From Fervidibacter canadensis (GTDB lineage Bacteria > Armatimonadota > Fervidibacteria > Fervidibacterales > Fervidibacteraceae), in the NCBI GenBank assembly GCA_041446545.1, contig JBGOEJ010000006.1:1-64000 (forward strand): 64,000 bases of DNA. Reading direction: 5' to 3'. The notes below the pieces were generated by a model. The model was given only the letters and a program-made list of their open reading frames with translations, was not told where the DNA came from and did not search any database. Of the stretch, positions 17,758 to 27,500 are shown one piece after another. A program made the translations under genes and the position numbers. Position 1 is the stretch's first letter, and the number at the start of each line of letters is the position of its first letter.

Positions 17758-18750
17758 ATGATGCGCCCCTTTGAGTATGTGCAACCGGCGTCGTTGGAGG
17801 ATGCCTTGAAGGCGTTGGGGCGGAGGTGGCAAGAGGCTAAACTCCTCGCAGGCGGTCAGGATTTGCTGACGGAAATGAAGGAAGGCATCATTGCCCCTGA
17901 ACGCCTCGTCAACTTAAAAGCCATCAAAGGGCTTCGTTATGTGCGCTTTGCAGAGAAAGATGGGTTGCGACTGGGAGCATTGACGACCTTGGCGGACATA
18001 GAAACGCACCCTGTTATCCGCCAGCGGTTCACGGCGTTAGCGGAAGCCGCCCACTCCGTCGCTACGCCCCAAATCCGTTCCTTGGGCACTATCGGGGGCA
18101 ATCTTTGCCAACGACCCCGCTGCTGGTATTACCGCGACGAACACACCCTCTGCTTGAAAAAGGGCGGTCACCTTTGTTACGCCTTCAACGGCGAAAACAA
18201 GTATCACGCCATCTTGGGAGGCGGTCCTTGCTACATCGTTCACCCCTCGGATTGCGCCCCTGCCCTCATCGCTTTGAACGCCTCCGTGACCTTGCTTTCG
18301 CCCAGAGGGAAGCGGGTCGTGCCGTTGGAGGAGTTTTTTGTCTTGCCCTCACGACGATTAGACCACGAAACCATCCTTGAGCCTGACGAAATCGTGACGG
18401 AAATTCATGTGCCGACGCCGCCACCAGGCACCCGCAGCACTTACCTGAAGTTGCGGGAGAAAAAGTCGCTGGATTTTGCTGTCGTCGGGGCAGCGGTGGC
18501 GCTGAGGATGCGTGACGGCGTTTGCGAGGATGCTCGCATCGTCCTTTCGGGCGTAGCGCCTATCCCTTGGCGGTCAGCGGAGGCGGAAGCAGTGTTGAAA
18601 GGCAAACGCCTCACAGAAGAGTTGGCAGCCCAAGCGGGAAAAGCCGCCCTCGCCAAAGCCCAGCCCCTTTCCCAAAACGCCTACAAAATTCCCCTCGCCC
18701 AAGCCATCGTCCGACGAGCCATCTTGAAAGCAGCGGCGAAGGGCGAGTAG
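17758..18750 (+). CDS. FAD-binding subunit of a molybdenum hydroxylase (xanthine dehydrogenase/HcrB family)
   Basis: About 330 residues, the medium FAD subunit that passes electrons between flavin and iron-sulfur clusters in CoxM/HcrB/XdhB-type enzymes. It begins MMRPFEYVQPASLEDALKAL, and has LLAGGQDLLTEMK and the flavin motif TIGGNLCQ. A Cys-rich loop follows: RCWYYR, TLCLKKGGHLC and GGGPC. This resembles the insertion in 4-hydroxybenzoyl-CoA reductase beta that holds an extra [4Fe-4S] cluster. GAAAGGAGG precedes ATG 17758. The large molybdenum-binding subunit and small 2Fe-2S subunit are not adjacent, so the gene is an orphan here. Ends with TAG. Confidence 0.82.
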   Translation: MMRPFEYVQPASLEDALKALGRRWQEAKLLAGGQDLLTEMKEGIIAPERLVNLKAIKGLRYVRFAEKDGLRLGALTTLADIETHPVIRQRFTALAEAAHSVATPQIRSLGTIGGNLCQRPRCWYYRDEHTLCLKKGGHLCYAFNGENKYHAILGGGPCYIVHPSDCAPALIALNASVTLLSPRGKRVVPLEEFFVLPSRRLDHETILEPDEIVTEIHVPTPPPGTRSTYLKLREKKSLDFAVVGAAVALRMRDGVCEDARIVLSGVAPIPWRSAEAEAVLKGKRLTEELAAQAGKAALAKAQPLSQNAYKIPLAQAIVRRAILKAAAKGE

Positions 18751-18809
18751 TCAAACAACTTGAAAAGCAAATCGGTTGGGTCGGCACGAGGCAAGCGACG
18801 GAGCGAACC

Positions 18810-19976
18810 TCAGAAGAAGGGAAAACGGCGGCGAGGCTCTTCTATGGGCAGACCCGCTATTTTACGAGCGGCACGGCGAATGGCTTCGGCAATATCGCTG
18901 TCAGGATGCGTCAGCATGAGAGGAACGCCCGTGTTATTGGCGCGAACGACGAGGCGAGAGTTGTTGGGGATTTTTTCCCAGATGGGCAACTGCAATTGCT
19001 CGGCGACGAATTCGGGCGTTAACTCGCTGTTGTTTTCCACGCGATTGAGGAGCAACTTGGGCGTCACCCCCCACCGCTGCATCCCTAAAGTGAGTGCCCG
19101 CGTCGCCCGAACGGAAACTAAATCCCAAGGCACAGCGACGATGATAACCTCATCGGCTAAAGTCAGCAACTCCAAATCGGGCACATAGAGCGTCACAGGT
19201 GTCTCCATCAGGATGTAGGCGTAACCTTCCCGCAAAACCTTCAGGACATCGGTCAAGCGGTTGAGGTCAATGTATTCGGGCAAGTTGCGTTCGGGCGAGA
19301 AAAACCAAGTGTAAAAGTGCACCCCGCTTTCGTGGCGGGTAGCGCAGGAGTGCAAAAGGGAAAGGTCAATTTCCCGAACGGCTTCAGGGATTTCGCTCAA
19401 AGTCATGCGGGCGGTCGCATTGACCAAGATGAGGGAGTCACCGATGAACAAATCCAAGATGGCGATGGGCTCACGAGTTTCCTGAGCGAGGGCAATGGCA
19501 AGGTTGACGAGCAAGGTCGTCTTGCCGACGCCGCCCCGACCGCTGCTGAGGGCAATGACTTTGCCCTGCGGCTTGGACTCTTCCGCCTTTTCGGCAGGTT
19601 TCTCCTCTTTGGGAAGGTAGGGCGTCAAGAGCGATTCTCGGCGGGTCAAAAAATCGTGCAAGGCTTGTGGGGTCGGGGAACGGGGCAGGATGCCTTCCAC
19701 CCCCGATAAAGCGGCGTCCTTAAGGGCGTTGGGGTCTAAACGGTCTGTCAAAAGGAGCACTTTCGTCGGCATCTTTTGCTCCCGCAGGAGACGGGCGAGA
19801 GTAAGGGCTTCCTCAAAGAGCAAATCCCCGTCCATAAAAACGAAAGTCGGCGCAAAAAGGGCGATGGATTCCAAAATCGTGTGCCAGTCAGGTAAGCCTT
19901 CCAAGCGCTTGACGACCTCCCATCCTTCAGGGAGTGGTTCTGCCAAATCAACGCCGATCAACAGCACCGTTCCCAT
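18810..19976 (-). CDS. TadZ/CpaE-like ParA-family ATPase
   Basis: 388 residues. Residues 1-115 form a receiver-like domain (VLLIGVD, FVFMDGD, VLLLTD) degenerated from response regulators; residues ~137-375 are a MinD/ParA ATPase with the deviant Walker A SSGRGGVGKTTLLVNLAIALA, seen as GRGGVGKTT, and PIAILDLFIGD. This architecture is that of TadZ/CpaE, which localises Flp/Tad pilus secretion systems at the pole. It directly follows cpaB (51 bp). The rest of a tad locus (cpaF, tadB, tadC, rcpA) is not in the window. It converges with the FAD-subunit gene. Confidence 0.8.
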   Translation of the reverse strand: MGTVLLIGVDLAEPLPEGWEVVKRLEGLPDWHTILESIALFAPTFVFMDGDLLFEEALTLARLLREQKMPTKVLLLTDRLDPNALKDAALSGVEGILPRSPTPQALHDFLTRRESLLTPYLPKEEKPAEKAEESKPQGKVIALSSGRGGVGKTTLLVNLAIALAQETREPIAILDLFIGDSLILVNATARMTLSEIPEAVREIDLSLLHSCATRHESGVHFYTWFFSPERNLPEYIDLNRLTDVLKVLREGYAYILMETPVTLYVPDLELLTLADEVIIVAVPWDLVSVRATRALTLGMQRWGVTPKLLLNRVENNSELTPEFVAEQLQLPIWEKIPNNSRLVVRANNTGVPLMLTHPDSDIAEAIRRAARKIAGLPIEEPRRRFPFF

Positions 19977-20027
19977 GCGCCTTCTTCCCCCTTTGGCTCT
20001 CCTTCAGAGCCAGCAAGGGCTTCCTTT

Positions 20028-20981
20028 TTACGGGCTGACGGCAACCTCTTCCCGTTGCGTCCCGCGATAGATGGTGACTGTCCTCAAAGGGCGAGAAGGA
20101 ACCGCCGACAAGGCAGGAGGGGACGGACGAAGGAGGGGAGGGGCAGGACGAGATGATGGTTGCGTGACGGCAAGGCTTTTGGGTGACCGCAGGGGAGGTA
20201 AGGGTGAAAAATCCCGTTCGTTGCGCATCACCGTTAAGGCTCGCCCTTCCTCTATGGCTCGTGCCAAGCGTAAGGCTTCTTGAGGCGTCACTGCCAAAAC
20301 GAGCCGACGCATCGTGGCGGCGGGAGGTTGTGAAGGTTGCCGCTGTTGCGGCGGCGGTTGGGATTGCCCTCCCGAGGGACGGGCTTCGGCGGCGGCTGCC
20401 ATCGGAGATTGCTCAACAGGAGCAAAAGCGGCTTGACGCAACCGTTCCTCCCGTGACATGCCCGGCGTGTAATTTTCGGCGACCAACACTTGAGCCCGTT
20501 GGACGATAACCTCCGCTACGGTGGTTTCTCCGACCCGCTTGGTGGCGATGACATCCACCAAATCGCCGGGCAAGAGCAAGTCGGCAGCGCCTTCCGTGAA
20601 GGGTTGATACAACACGAAACCGCGCAACCCCATCGGGACGCGAAACTCCCGCCGTCGCTCTGGCGATGGCAACAACAGCGTCAGGCGCAAAGGCTGCCCT
20701 TGACGAACATTTTCCAGCAAGATGGCATCGGCGACCTGCGAAGGGTCTGTGACGGCATCTTTAGGGGCTTCAGGGGCAGGGATTTCTTGGGGCATCAAAT
20801 CCGTGACAGCGACCTTCGCCCCTTTAGGCAAATCTCGGGCGGCGACGAAAACTTTCACCTTCGGCACCGCCTGTTCGCTAACGGATGGAGTCGGTTGACG
20901 GCGTTGCCACACCCAAAGGGTCGCTACGATGGCTGCTGCCAAGCAGAGGGCAACGATCAAAAACCGCCGCCGTTGTGCCAT
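20028..20981 (-). CDS. cpaB: CpaB-like Flp pilus assembly protein
   Basis: 317 residues. Signal anchor (FLIVALCLAAAIVATLWVW), then a SAF domain (VFVAARDLPKGAKVAVTDL) and the RcpC/CpaB middle region (LLLPGDLVDVIATKRVGETTVAEVIVQRAQVLVAE, of which LLLPGDLVDVIATKR is diagnostic), a Pro/Gln-rich linker near 205-225 and a conserved VTPQEALRLARA segment. It acts in the periplasm on the secretin of Tad-type pili. GAGGGGT precedes the ATG. It sits between secG and tadZ on one strand. Confidence 0.85.
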   Translation of the reverse strand: MAQRRRFLIVALCLAAAIVATLWVWQRRQPTPSVSEQAVPKVKVFVAARDLPKGAKVAVTDLMPQEIPAPEAPKDAVTDPSQVADAILLENVRQGQPLRLTLLLPSPERRREFRVPMGLRGFVLYQPFTEGAADLLLPGDLVDVIATKRVGETTVAEVIVQRAQVLVAENYTPGMSREERLRQAAFAPVEQSPMAAAAEARPSGGQSQPPPQQRQPSQPPAATMRRLVLAVTPQEALRLARAIEEGRALTVMRNERDFSPLPPLRSPKSLAVTQPSSRPAPPLLRPSPPALSAVPSRPLRTVTIYRGTQREEVAVSP

Positions 20982-21019
20982 TACCCCTCACTCCCTTTTG
21001 CCGCGTTTTCTTCGCCCGC

Positions 21020-21268
21020 TCACATCTTGAACAGGAAAACTGTCAGGAAAGCGGTGACGAGGAAGCCGACGGCTAACCATGTGATGATGCGGTCTAAGAA
21101 AGTTGCCATCCCTGACTGGCTCGTCAAGATGTGGCGTCCGCCCACGATGCCCCAGCCACCCCCCGTTCCACCTGTCTCTTGCTCCGTGATGTAAAAGAGC
21201 ATCGCCGCCACCAGCCCCAACGCACACAGCAAGTTTAAGCCAGCGACCAAGTAACCCAGATACTGCAT
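21020..21268 (-). CDS. secG: Preprotein translocase subunit SecG
   Basis: 82 residues from ATG 21268, which follows AAAGGAGGACGGAAGC. Two transmembrane helices (YLVAGLNLLCALGLVAAMLF and ITWLAVGFLVTAFLTVFLF) flank a Gly/Thr-rich cytoplasmic loop with a GGT/GGG run, as in SecG, the small non-essential subunit of the SecYEG channel. The start of the longer open frame (21295) lies inside tatC. It is encoded 16 bp downstream of tatC, so both export systems share a transcript. Confidence 0.82.
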   Translation of the reverse strand: MQYLGYLVAGLNLLCALGLVAAMLFYITEQETGGTGGGWGIVGGRHILTSQSGMATFLDRIITWLAVGFLVTAFLTVFLFKM

Positions 21269-21284
21269 GGCTTCCGTCCTCCTT

Positions 21285-22169
21285 TCATTCTTCACGGGTC
21301 GGCGTTCGTTCCCGTTGCACCAGCGCCACCAAAAGGATGCTCAAAAAGTAAAGGACGACGATAGGGATCGCCCACAAGGTCATGTTGATGGGGTCCCAAG
21401 TCGGCGTGATGATCGCCGCAATGGTGAAAATGGCGATAACGGCGTGCCGCCAATAACGCAGCAACCCCTGCGCCGACACTAACCCCAAGTGCCCCAAAAA
21501 CATTAGCACCAACGGCATCTGGAACATCAGCCCCATCGCCACCATCAATTTGACGACAAGCCAGATGTATTGACGCCCAAAGTTCAAAAGGAGCGAGGGA
21601 GGTTCTTTGGGTGTGAAGGACAAAAGCCACAAAAAAGCGGGCGGCAGCAAACCGTAGACCGTCGCTACCCCCAGCACAAAGAGCAACAGCGATAACGGCA
21701 CCAACCGCAAGACAAACCGCTTCTCATGAGGGTAAAGGGCAGGCCAGATGAATGCCAAAACTTCGTAAAGGACGAGGGGAAAAGCGATGACGATGCCTGC
21801 CGCCACGCTCACTTGCAATTGCAAAAGGAACGGTTCGGCAACATTCTGGAACACCAAGACGGGCACTTTCATCGCCTTCAAAGTCGGTGCGACAGGATAG
21901 GTCACCCAATGCAAAATGGGCTGGTAGTAAATCCAGCCGACGACCGAGCCGAGGGTGATGTAAAGTAGTGACCGCAGCAGGCGCTTCCGCAATTCCTCCA
22001 AATGCTCCCAAAAACTCATCTCCCGATCGCCTGGCGGTCCTTCCCCTTCGGCGACGGGTTCGGTCATATCTTTGGGTTGGTGGCGCTTTTTAGTCATCCA
22101 AAAGATGGCGGCAAGGGAAACCGAGAGGGCAAAAGCGCCCCCCATTAGCCACCATTGCCATCGGTGCAT
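21285..22169 (-). CDS. tatC: Sec-independent protein translocase TatC
   Basis: About 294 residues from ATG 22169. The TatC core begins MSFWEHLEELRKRLLRSL (the twin-arginine-signal binding N-terminus), followed by six hydrophobic helices, with FPLVLYEVLAFIWPALYPHEKR and the C-terminal ITPTWDPINMTLWAIPIVVLYFLSI. About 50 extra residues precede the core, including one more hydrophobic segment (LMGGAFALSVSLAAIFW), which is unusual for TatC. No tatA or tatB is adjacent. It is the first gene of the tatC-secG-cpaB-tadZ cluster and diverges from the cyclase gene. Confidence 0.92.
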   Translation of the reverse strand: MHRWQWWLMGGAFALSVSLAAIFWMTKKRHQPKDMTEPVAEGEGPPGDREMSFWEHLEELRKRLLRSLLYITLGSVVGWIYYQPILHWVTYPVAPTLKAMKVPVLVFQNVAEPFLLQLQVSVAAGIVIAFPLVLYEVLAFIWPALYPHEKRFVLRLVPLSLLLFVLGVATVYGLLPPAFLWLLSFTPKEPPSLLLNFGRQYIWLVVKLMVAMGLMFQMPLVLMFLGHLGLVSAQGLLRYWRHAVIAIFTIAAIITPTWDPINMTLWAIPIVVLYFLSILLVALVQRERTPTREE

Positions 22170-22244
22170 CGCTCTCACCGCCCAAATTATCACATCGGCA
22201 AAACACCCCTGCCAGATGCTCACGCCCCTTTCCAAGCCCTCATG

Positions 22245-22260
22245 GCTATAATTTGCGACA
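22245..22260 (+). promoter_or_regulatory. -10-like element before the cyclase gene
   Basis: GCTATAATTTGCGAC with TATAAT at 22247-22252, 23 bp before the ATG at 22275. It has the same flanks as the elements near 7868 and 7907. There is no clear -35. Confidence 0.4.
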
Positions 22261-22274
22261 GTTCAACGCAAAGG

Positions 22275-24488
22275 ATGGTGACGGTAGTGACGATAGATTT
22301 GGAGGCACGACGGCGTCAGGAGCGGCGACGCAACTTTTATGCCTTCGGCGTTGTCACCCTCTTCAGCGCTTTGATGGGCTGGAACTACTTGGACAATCTT
22401 TTCCGCTTCTACGCCGGTCAACCTCCGCACACCCTAAGCGCATGGCAACTACCCTTGCATGCCCTCTTTTACGACCTTTGCCTACGGCTTCACGGCTTTG
22501 CCCAGACCCAACCGCCTCCTTTGCTCCCCGACGAAGAGACGGAGCGACGATGGCGACAGCGATTGCAGAAGTGGGCAGGGGGCGCTTTCCGTCACTTGCC
22601 TGACATCGTGATCGTCGCCATTGACGACCAGACCGTTCGCTCCCTCAAACAATCAGGCATCCCTTATCCTCCGATGCCTCGCGCCGTCTATGGTGAACTG
22701 GTTCAGCGATTGCATCAAGCGGGAGCAAAAGTGATCGCTTTTGACTTGCACATGAACTTGCCCAGCCATCTGGGCGAAAGCGATGATCAAGCGTTTCAAA
22801 AAGCGATGGCAGAAACCCAAAAGGTCATCTTAGCCTGTCGCCTCTTTCCCGAACGCCACAGCGGTGGCTTCATCGTCACCTACGAAGGTCCCTACCAACC
22901 TTTGGCGGAGAAGGCGGCAGGTTTAGGGCTCATTGAAATGACGATTGACCCTTGGGACCGAGCCATTCGGGCGGCGACCGTTGCTGTCCCATATCGGGAT
23001 GAATGGTTGCCCTCCTTGGGAACGATGGCAGCGGCGTTATGGCTGGGAAAGGGCGAAGAGCCGTTGCAAAAAGAACTTCGGCAAGGGCGTTTCAACGGCG
23101 TGCCCTTGCCGTTGGTCTTTTATCGCATCGGTGCCGAAGAAAACTTTGAGGGCTTGCTTTTCGGGGCGTTGCTGTTGAACTTCGCTGGTCCTGAGAAAGC
23201 CTTTCGCCACATCCCTTTGGAAGCCGTCCTCTTCCCTGAACGAAACGGCTTGACGGAAAGCGAATTACACCGCCTTTTTGAGGGCAAACTGGTCTTCGTC
23301 GGCGATACTTCCGAGTTGAGCAAGGACATTTTCCTGACCCCTGTCTCCGTCGGCTTTCCTGGCGTGGAAGTCCATGCCACTTTAGCCCAGATGCTTCTTT
23401 CTGGCAAATTTTTGCGGCTTACCCCTCGCCTTTGGACGCAACTTATGTTGTTGCTTTTCGTCGCTTTGGCAACGGCGTTAGTCTTCTGGCTGCGACCCTT
23501 AAGGGCTTTCCCGTCGTTGCTCTTGCTCGCTTTGGTCGTCTTCGCCTTAGCCCTCAAAGCGTTGGATACTTGGTTGCTCGTTTTGCCCGTCGCTCCTTTC
23601 CTCGTTTCCTTAGCCACCGCTTCCCTTCTTGCCACGACTTACTTACAATTCACCGTTGAACGCCATGCCCGCCACATCCGTCAGCGGTTCAGTCGCTTTG
23701 TCGCTCCGTCTGTCTTGGAGACGATGGTCGTCGCCTCCGAGGAGGAACTGACCCGCCCAAGGCGCATGGAAGCGACGGTGCTTTTCACTGACTTGAAAGG
23801 CTTCACGACTATCTCGGAAGAGCGACCTCCTGAAGAAGTTGCTGCCTTGCTCAACGAGCACTTTGAGATCATGACGGAAATCATTGATCGCCATGCGGGC
23901 ACTGTCAGCAAATTCATCGGCGATGCCATCATGGTGCTCTTCGGCGTCCCCATCCCGCAACCCGACCATGCTGCCCGTGCCGTGCGCTGCGCCGTAGAAA
24001 TGCAGCGGGCAATGGACGAATTTCGGCAGCGACTTGCCCAGCGTCAATTACCCGAACTGTTCATGCGCATCGGCATCCACACGGGAGAGTTGGTCTTCGG
24101 CGCCATCGGCTCTAAGCGCCAATCGGACTTGACCGTCATCGGCGATACCGTCAATGTCGCTTCACGGCTGGAAGGCATGAACAAAGAGTTTGGCAGCCGC
24201 ATCCTCATCAGCGAGACGACTTACAATCAAGCCGTCGCCGCTGGCGCTGATGTGCTCGTAGAGGCTGTCGGCGAAGTGTCCATTAGAGGGCGGGCAAAAC
24301 CCCTTCGGGTGTTTAAGGTGCTGGGCGTGGATGGAGTGATGCTGGAGACAGGCTCTTCTGCCTTGCCCGACAGCACTCAAGAAAAAGCGGAAGACATTCC
24401 GCGACAAATTCCTTCCAAAAGTGCTTCGTCCCCGTCTCTCCTTACGCCACCTAACTCCCTTGCTCAGGACAAGCCCCAACCCCTGTGA
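22275..24488 (+). CDS. CHASE2-domain membrane adenylate/guanylate cyclase
   Basis: About 737 residues. N-terminal transmembrane helix, an extracytoplasmic CHASE2 sensor domain (~75-385; IVIVAIDDQTVRSL and GPGV-like FPGVEVHATLAQMLLSG), three hydrophobic helices (~395-470), then a class III nucleotide cyclase domain. The latter has the metal Asp in VLFTDLKGFT, FIGDAIMVLFG, and the transition-state region VIGDTVNVASRLEGMN. It makes cAMP (or cGMP) in response to an external signal. ATG 22275 is preferred, but the upstream frame is open to 22155 and a GTG at 22287 has better ribosome-site spacing. The C-terminal ~45 residues are a low-complexity Ser/Pro tail. Confidence 0.88.
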   Translation: MVTVVTIDLEARRRQERRRNFYAFGVVTLFSALMGWNYLDNLFRFYAGQPPHTLSAWQLPLHALFYDLCLRLHGFAQTQPPPLLPDEETERRWRQRLQKWAGGAFRHLPDIVIVAIDDQTVRSLKQSGIPYPPMPRAVYGELVQRLHQAGAKVIAFDLHMNLPSHLGESDDQAFQKAMAETQKVILACRLFPERHSGGFIVTYEGPYQPLAEKAAGLGLIEMTIDPWDRAIRAATVAVPYRDEWLPSLGTMAAALWLGKGEEPLQKELRQGRFNGVPLPLVFYRIGAEENFEGLLFGALLLNFAGPEKAFRHIPLEAVLFPERNGLTESELHRLFEGKLVFVGDTSELSKDIFLTPVSVGFPGVEVHATLAQMLLSGKFLRLTPRLWTQLMLLLFVALATALVFWLRPLRAFPSLLLLALVVFALALKALDTWLLVLPVAPFLVSLATASLLATTYLQFTVERHARHIRQRFSRFVAPSVLETMVVASEEELTRPRRMEATVLFTDLKGFTTISEERPPEEVAALLNEHFEIMTEIIDRHAGTVSKFIGDAIMVLFGVPIPQPDHAARAVRCAVEMQRAMDEFRQRLAQRQLPELFMRIGIHTGELVFGAIGSKRQSDLTVIGDTVNVASRLEGMNKEFGSRILISETTYNQAVAAGADVLVEAVGEVSIRGRAKPLRVFKVLGVDGVMLETGSSALPDSTQEKAEDIPRQIPSKSASSPSLLTPPNSLAQDKPQPL

Positions 24489-24572
24489 GAGGCTTTTAGA
24501 GCCCCTGATGACCCAAAGAACCCTTCAAGGCAAACTTCTAAGGCGGCATTGAAGGCTGTGGAGGTGACGGAG

Positions 24573-27500
24573 ATGACAAGACGATGGCTTGGAGTGTTAG
24601 GCGTGGGAGCGTTGATGGTATCAATGGTGTGGGCGCAAGGTGTCCCTGAAAAGTTGCGCAAGTCGTTTCTTCAGCCGCCCTCTTCTTCTCGCCCCCACAC
24701 TTGGTGGCACTGGGTCAACGACAATGTGACGAAGGAAGGCATCACCGCCGATTTGGAGGCACTGGCAAAAGTGGGAGTCGGCGGCGTTCAAATTTTCCAT
24801 GTGGATGTCGGCGTCCCACCAGGTCCCGTCAAGTTCCACAGCCCTCAATGGTTCGCTTTGTTCCGACATGCCGTCCAAGAAGCGGCAAGGCTTGGTCTTG
24901 AAGTTTGCGTCCACAATTGCGCAGGCTGGTCAAGCAGCGGCGGTCCTTGGGTGAAACCTGAGCATGCGATGCAGATGGTCGTGACGAGCCAAATTCAAGT
25001 CAAGGGACCGACGAAATTTGATGGCAAACTGCTACAACCTGAAACCCGTGCGGGTTACTACCGCGACATTGCGGTTTTGGCTTTCCCAACGCCGAAAGGA
25101 AACTTGCGAATTGAGAACTTGCGGGCGAAAGCCGCTTACGAGCGAGCCAATGACATCGTTCCCGTCCAAGACAAACCTGTCCCGCCAGAAAACATTGTCA
25201 AGCGAAGCAGCATCGTCAATTTGACCGAGAAGTTGCAACCCGATGGTCGGCTCGTTTTTGATGTGCCTGAAGGCGAATGGACGATTTTGCGCATCGGTCA
25301 CACACCAACGGGCAAAGACAACCATCCAGCAACTCCTGAAGGGCGCGGGCTTGAAGTTGACAAGATGAGCAAAGAAGCCCTTAACGCTTTTTGGAAAAGC
25401 GCCATTGAGCCGTTATTGCGTGAGGCAGGACACATGGCGGGCAAGGTCTTCAACGATGTGCTCGTTGACAGTTACGAAGTCGGCTGCCAGAACTGGACGC
25501 CCAAGTTCCCAGAGGAGTTCCGCAAGCGACGCGGTTACGATTTGACGCCTTTCCTGCCTGTGTTGGCGGGTTACATCGTTGACGGTGTTGAAATCAGCGA
25601 ACGCTTCCTTTGGGACTTTCGCCGCACTATCGCTGACCTTTTCGCCGAAAACTACTACGGCTATTTTGCTGAACTTTGCCATCGTCACGGCTTGCTTTTT
25701 TCCACTGAGCCTTACGGCAACGGACCGTTTGAAGACCTCGTTTGTGGTGGGAAGGCAGATATCCCGATGGGCGAGTTTTGGGTGGACGGGTGGGCATTTG
25801 AAACCTGCAAACTGGCGGCATCAGTGGCACACATTTACGGCAAGCGGATCGTCGGTGCTGAAGCCTTCACCGCTTCTCAAAACAAAGGGCGATGGCGGAC
25901 ACACCCTTACTTGCTCAAACCTTTCGGCGACCGAGCCTTTTGCGAAGGCATCAACCGCCTCATTTTCCACACGACCGCCCATCAGCCTTGGCTCAATGTC
26001 TTTCCGGGCATGACGATGGGTCCTTGGGGCTCACATTTTGGGCGGACGCAAACTTGGTGGGACGAAGCGAAAGCGTGGGCGGATTACTTGGCGCGTTGTC
26101 AATACCTGCTGCAGCAAGGCACGTTTGTCGCCGATGTTTTGTTCTTCGTCGGCGAGCATGCCCCTAACTCGGCGGCATATCGCCCTGACTTGAAAGGGAA
26201 GGGTTACGACTACGATGCTTGTTCGGTGGAAGTTTTGATGCGGGCGAAAGTGCGCGATGGCAAGGTGGTTTTGCCCAGCGGGACAAGTTACGAGGTTTTG
26301 GTTCTGCCTAACACCGATGCGATGACGCCGCAAGTATTGCGCAAAATCCGTGAACTGGTCTTTGAGGGGGCGACGGTCATCGGGACGAAGCCGACCCGTT
26401 CGCCCAGTTTGCAAGGCTATCCTCGGTGCGATGACGAGGTGCGACGGTTGGCGGATGACCTTTGGGGCGCTTGCGATGGCAAAAGGGTCACTGAGCATGC
26501 TTACGGCAAGGGCAAGGTTTATTGGGGCAAATCGGTGGAAGGGGTGTTGGCGCTAAAAGGCATCTTGCCCGATGTTGAAGTCCGCAACGGCGACGCTTTC
26601 ACCGCCATCGCTTGGATTCACCGCCGCATCGGTGACCTTGACCTTTACTTCGTCGCCAATCAACGGGAGCGATGGGAGGCGATAGAGGGCGTCTTTCGGG
26701 TGAAAGGCAAAGGGGTTGAACTTTGGCATCCCGACACGGGTGAAATGGAGCGAGCTGTTGCCTTTTGGGAAGAAGAGGGGCGCACCGTCGTGCCTTTGCA
26801 GTTGCCCCCTTACGGTTCTGTCTTTCTCGTTTTCCGACCGACCGAAATGCCCGTTGACAGCGTGGTGGTCTTCCTTCGGGATGGCGAAAACGCATGGCGG
26901 ATAGAGCGCCCTAAAGCCTCCACGCTGCAAATCCGACGGGCGATTTACGGTGTCCTCAATGATCCCAGCAAGACAGTGGATGTGACGGAACGATTGCGGT
27001 CAATGGTGCAAGAAGGGAGGCTCATCGTAGAAGCCAGCAATCGTCTTGCTGGCGACCCTGCGCCCTTTATCGTCAAGCAGTTGCGGGTGGATTACACCAT
27101 CAACGGCGAGGAGCGAACGGTCATCGTCAGGGAGGGAGAGGTGTTGCAAATCCCTGACGATGGTGATCGGTTAGCGAGTTATCCCGCTGAACTACGATGG
27201 GACGAAGGGGGTCGGCTGGTGTTGGTGGCGTGGCAGGCAGGCAATTACGGAGTGCAGAGGGCGTCGGGCAAACGGTTTGAGGTGACCGTCCCGAAAGTGC
27301 CTGAAGCGTTAGTGCTGGCGGGTGCGTGGGAAGTGCGCTTCCCGCCTGGTTGGGGTGCGCCTGAAAGAGTGTTGCTGGAGCGACTGATGCCATTGTCAGA
27401 GCATCCCGACAGCGGTGTCCGCTACTTCTCGGGCACGGCGACTTATGCGACGGAATTTGAGGTGCCAACGGACTGGATCGGTGCAGGAAAAGTGGTGGTT

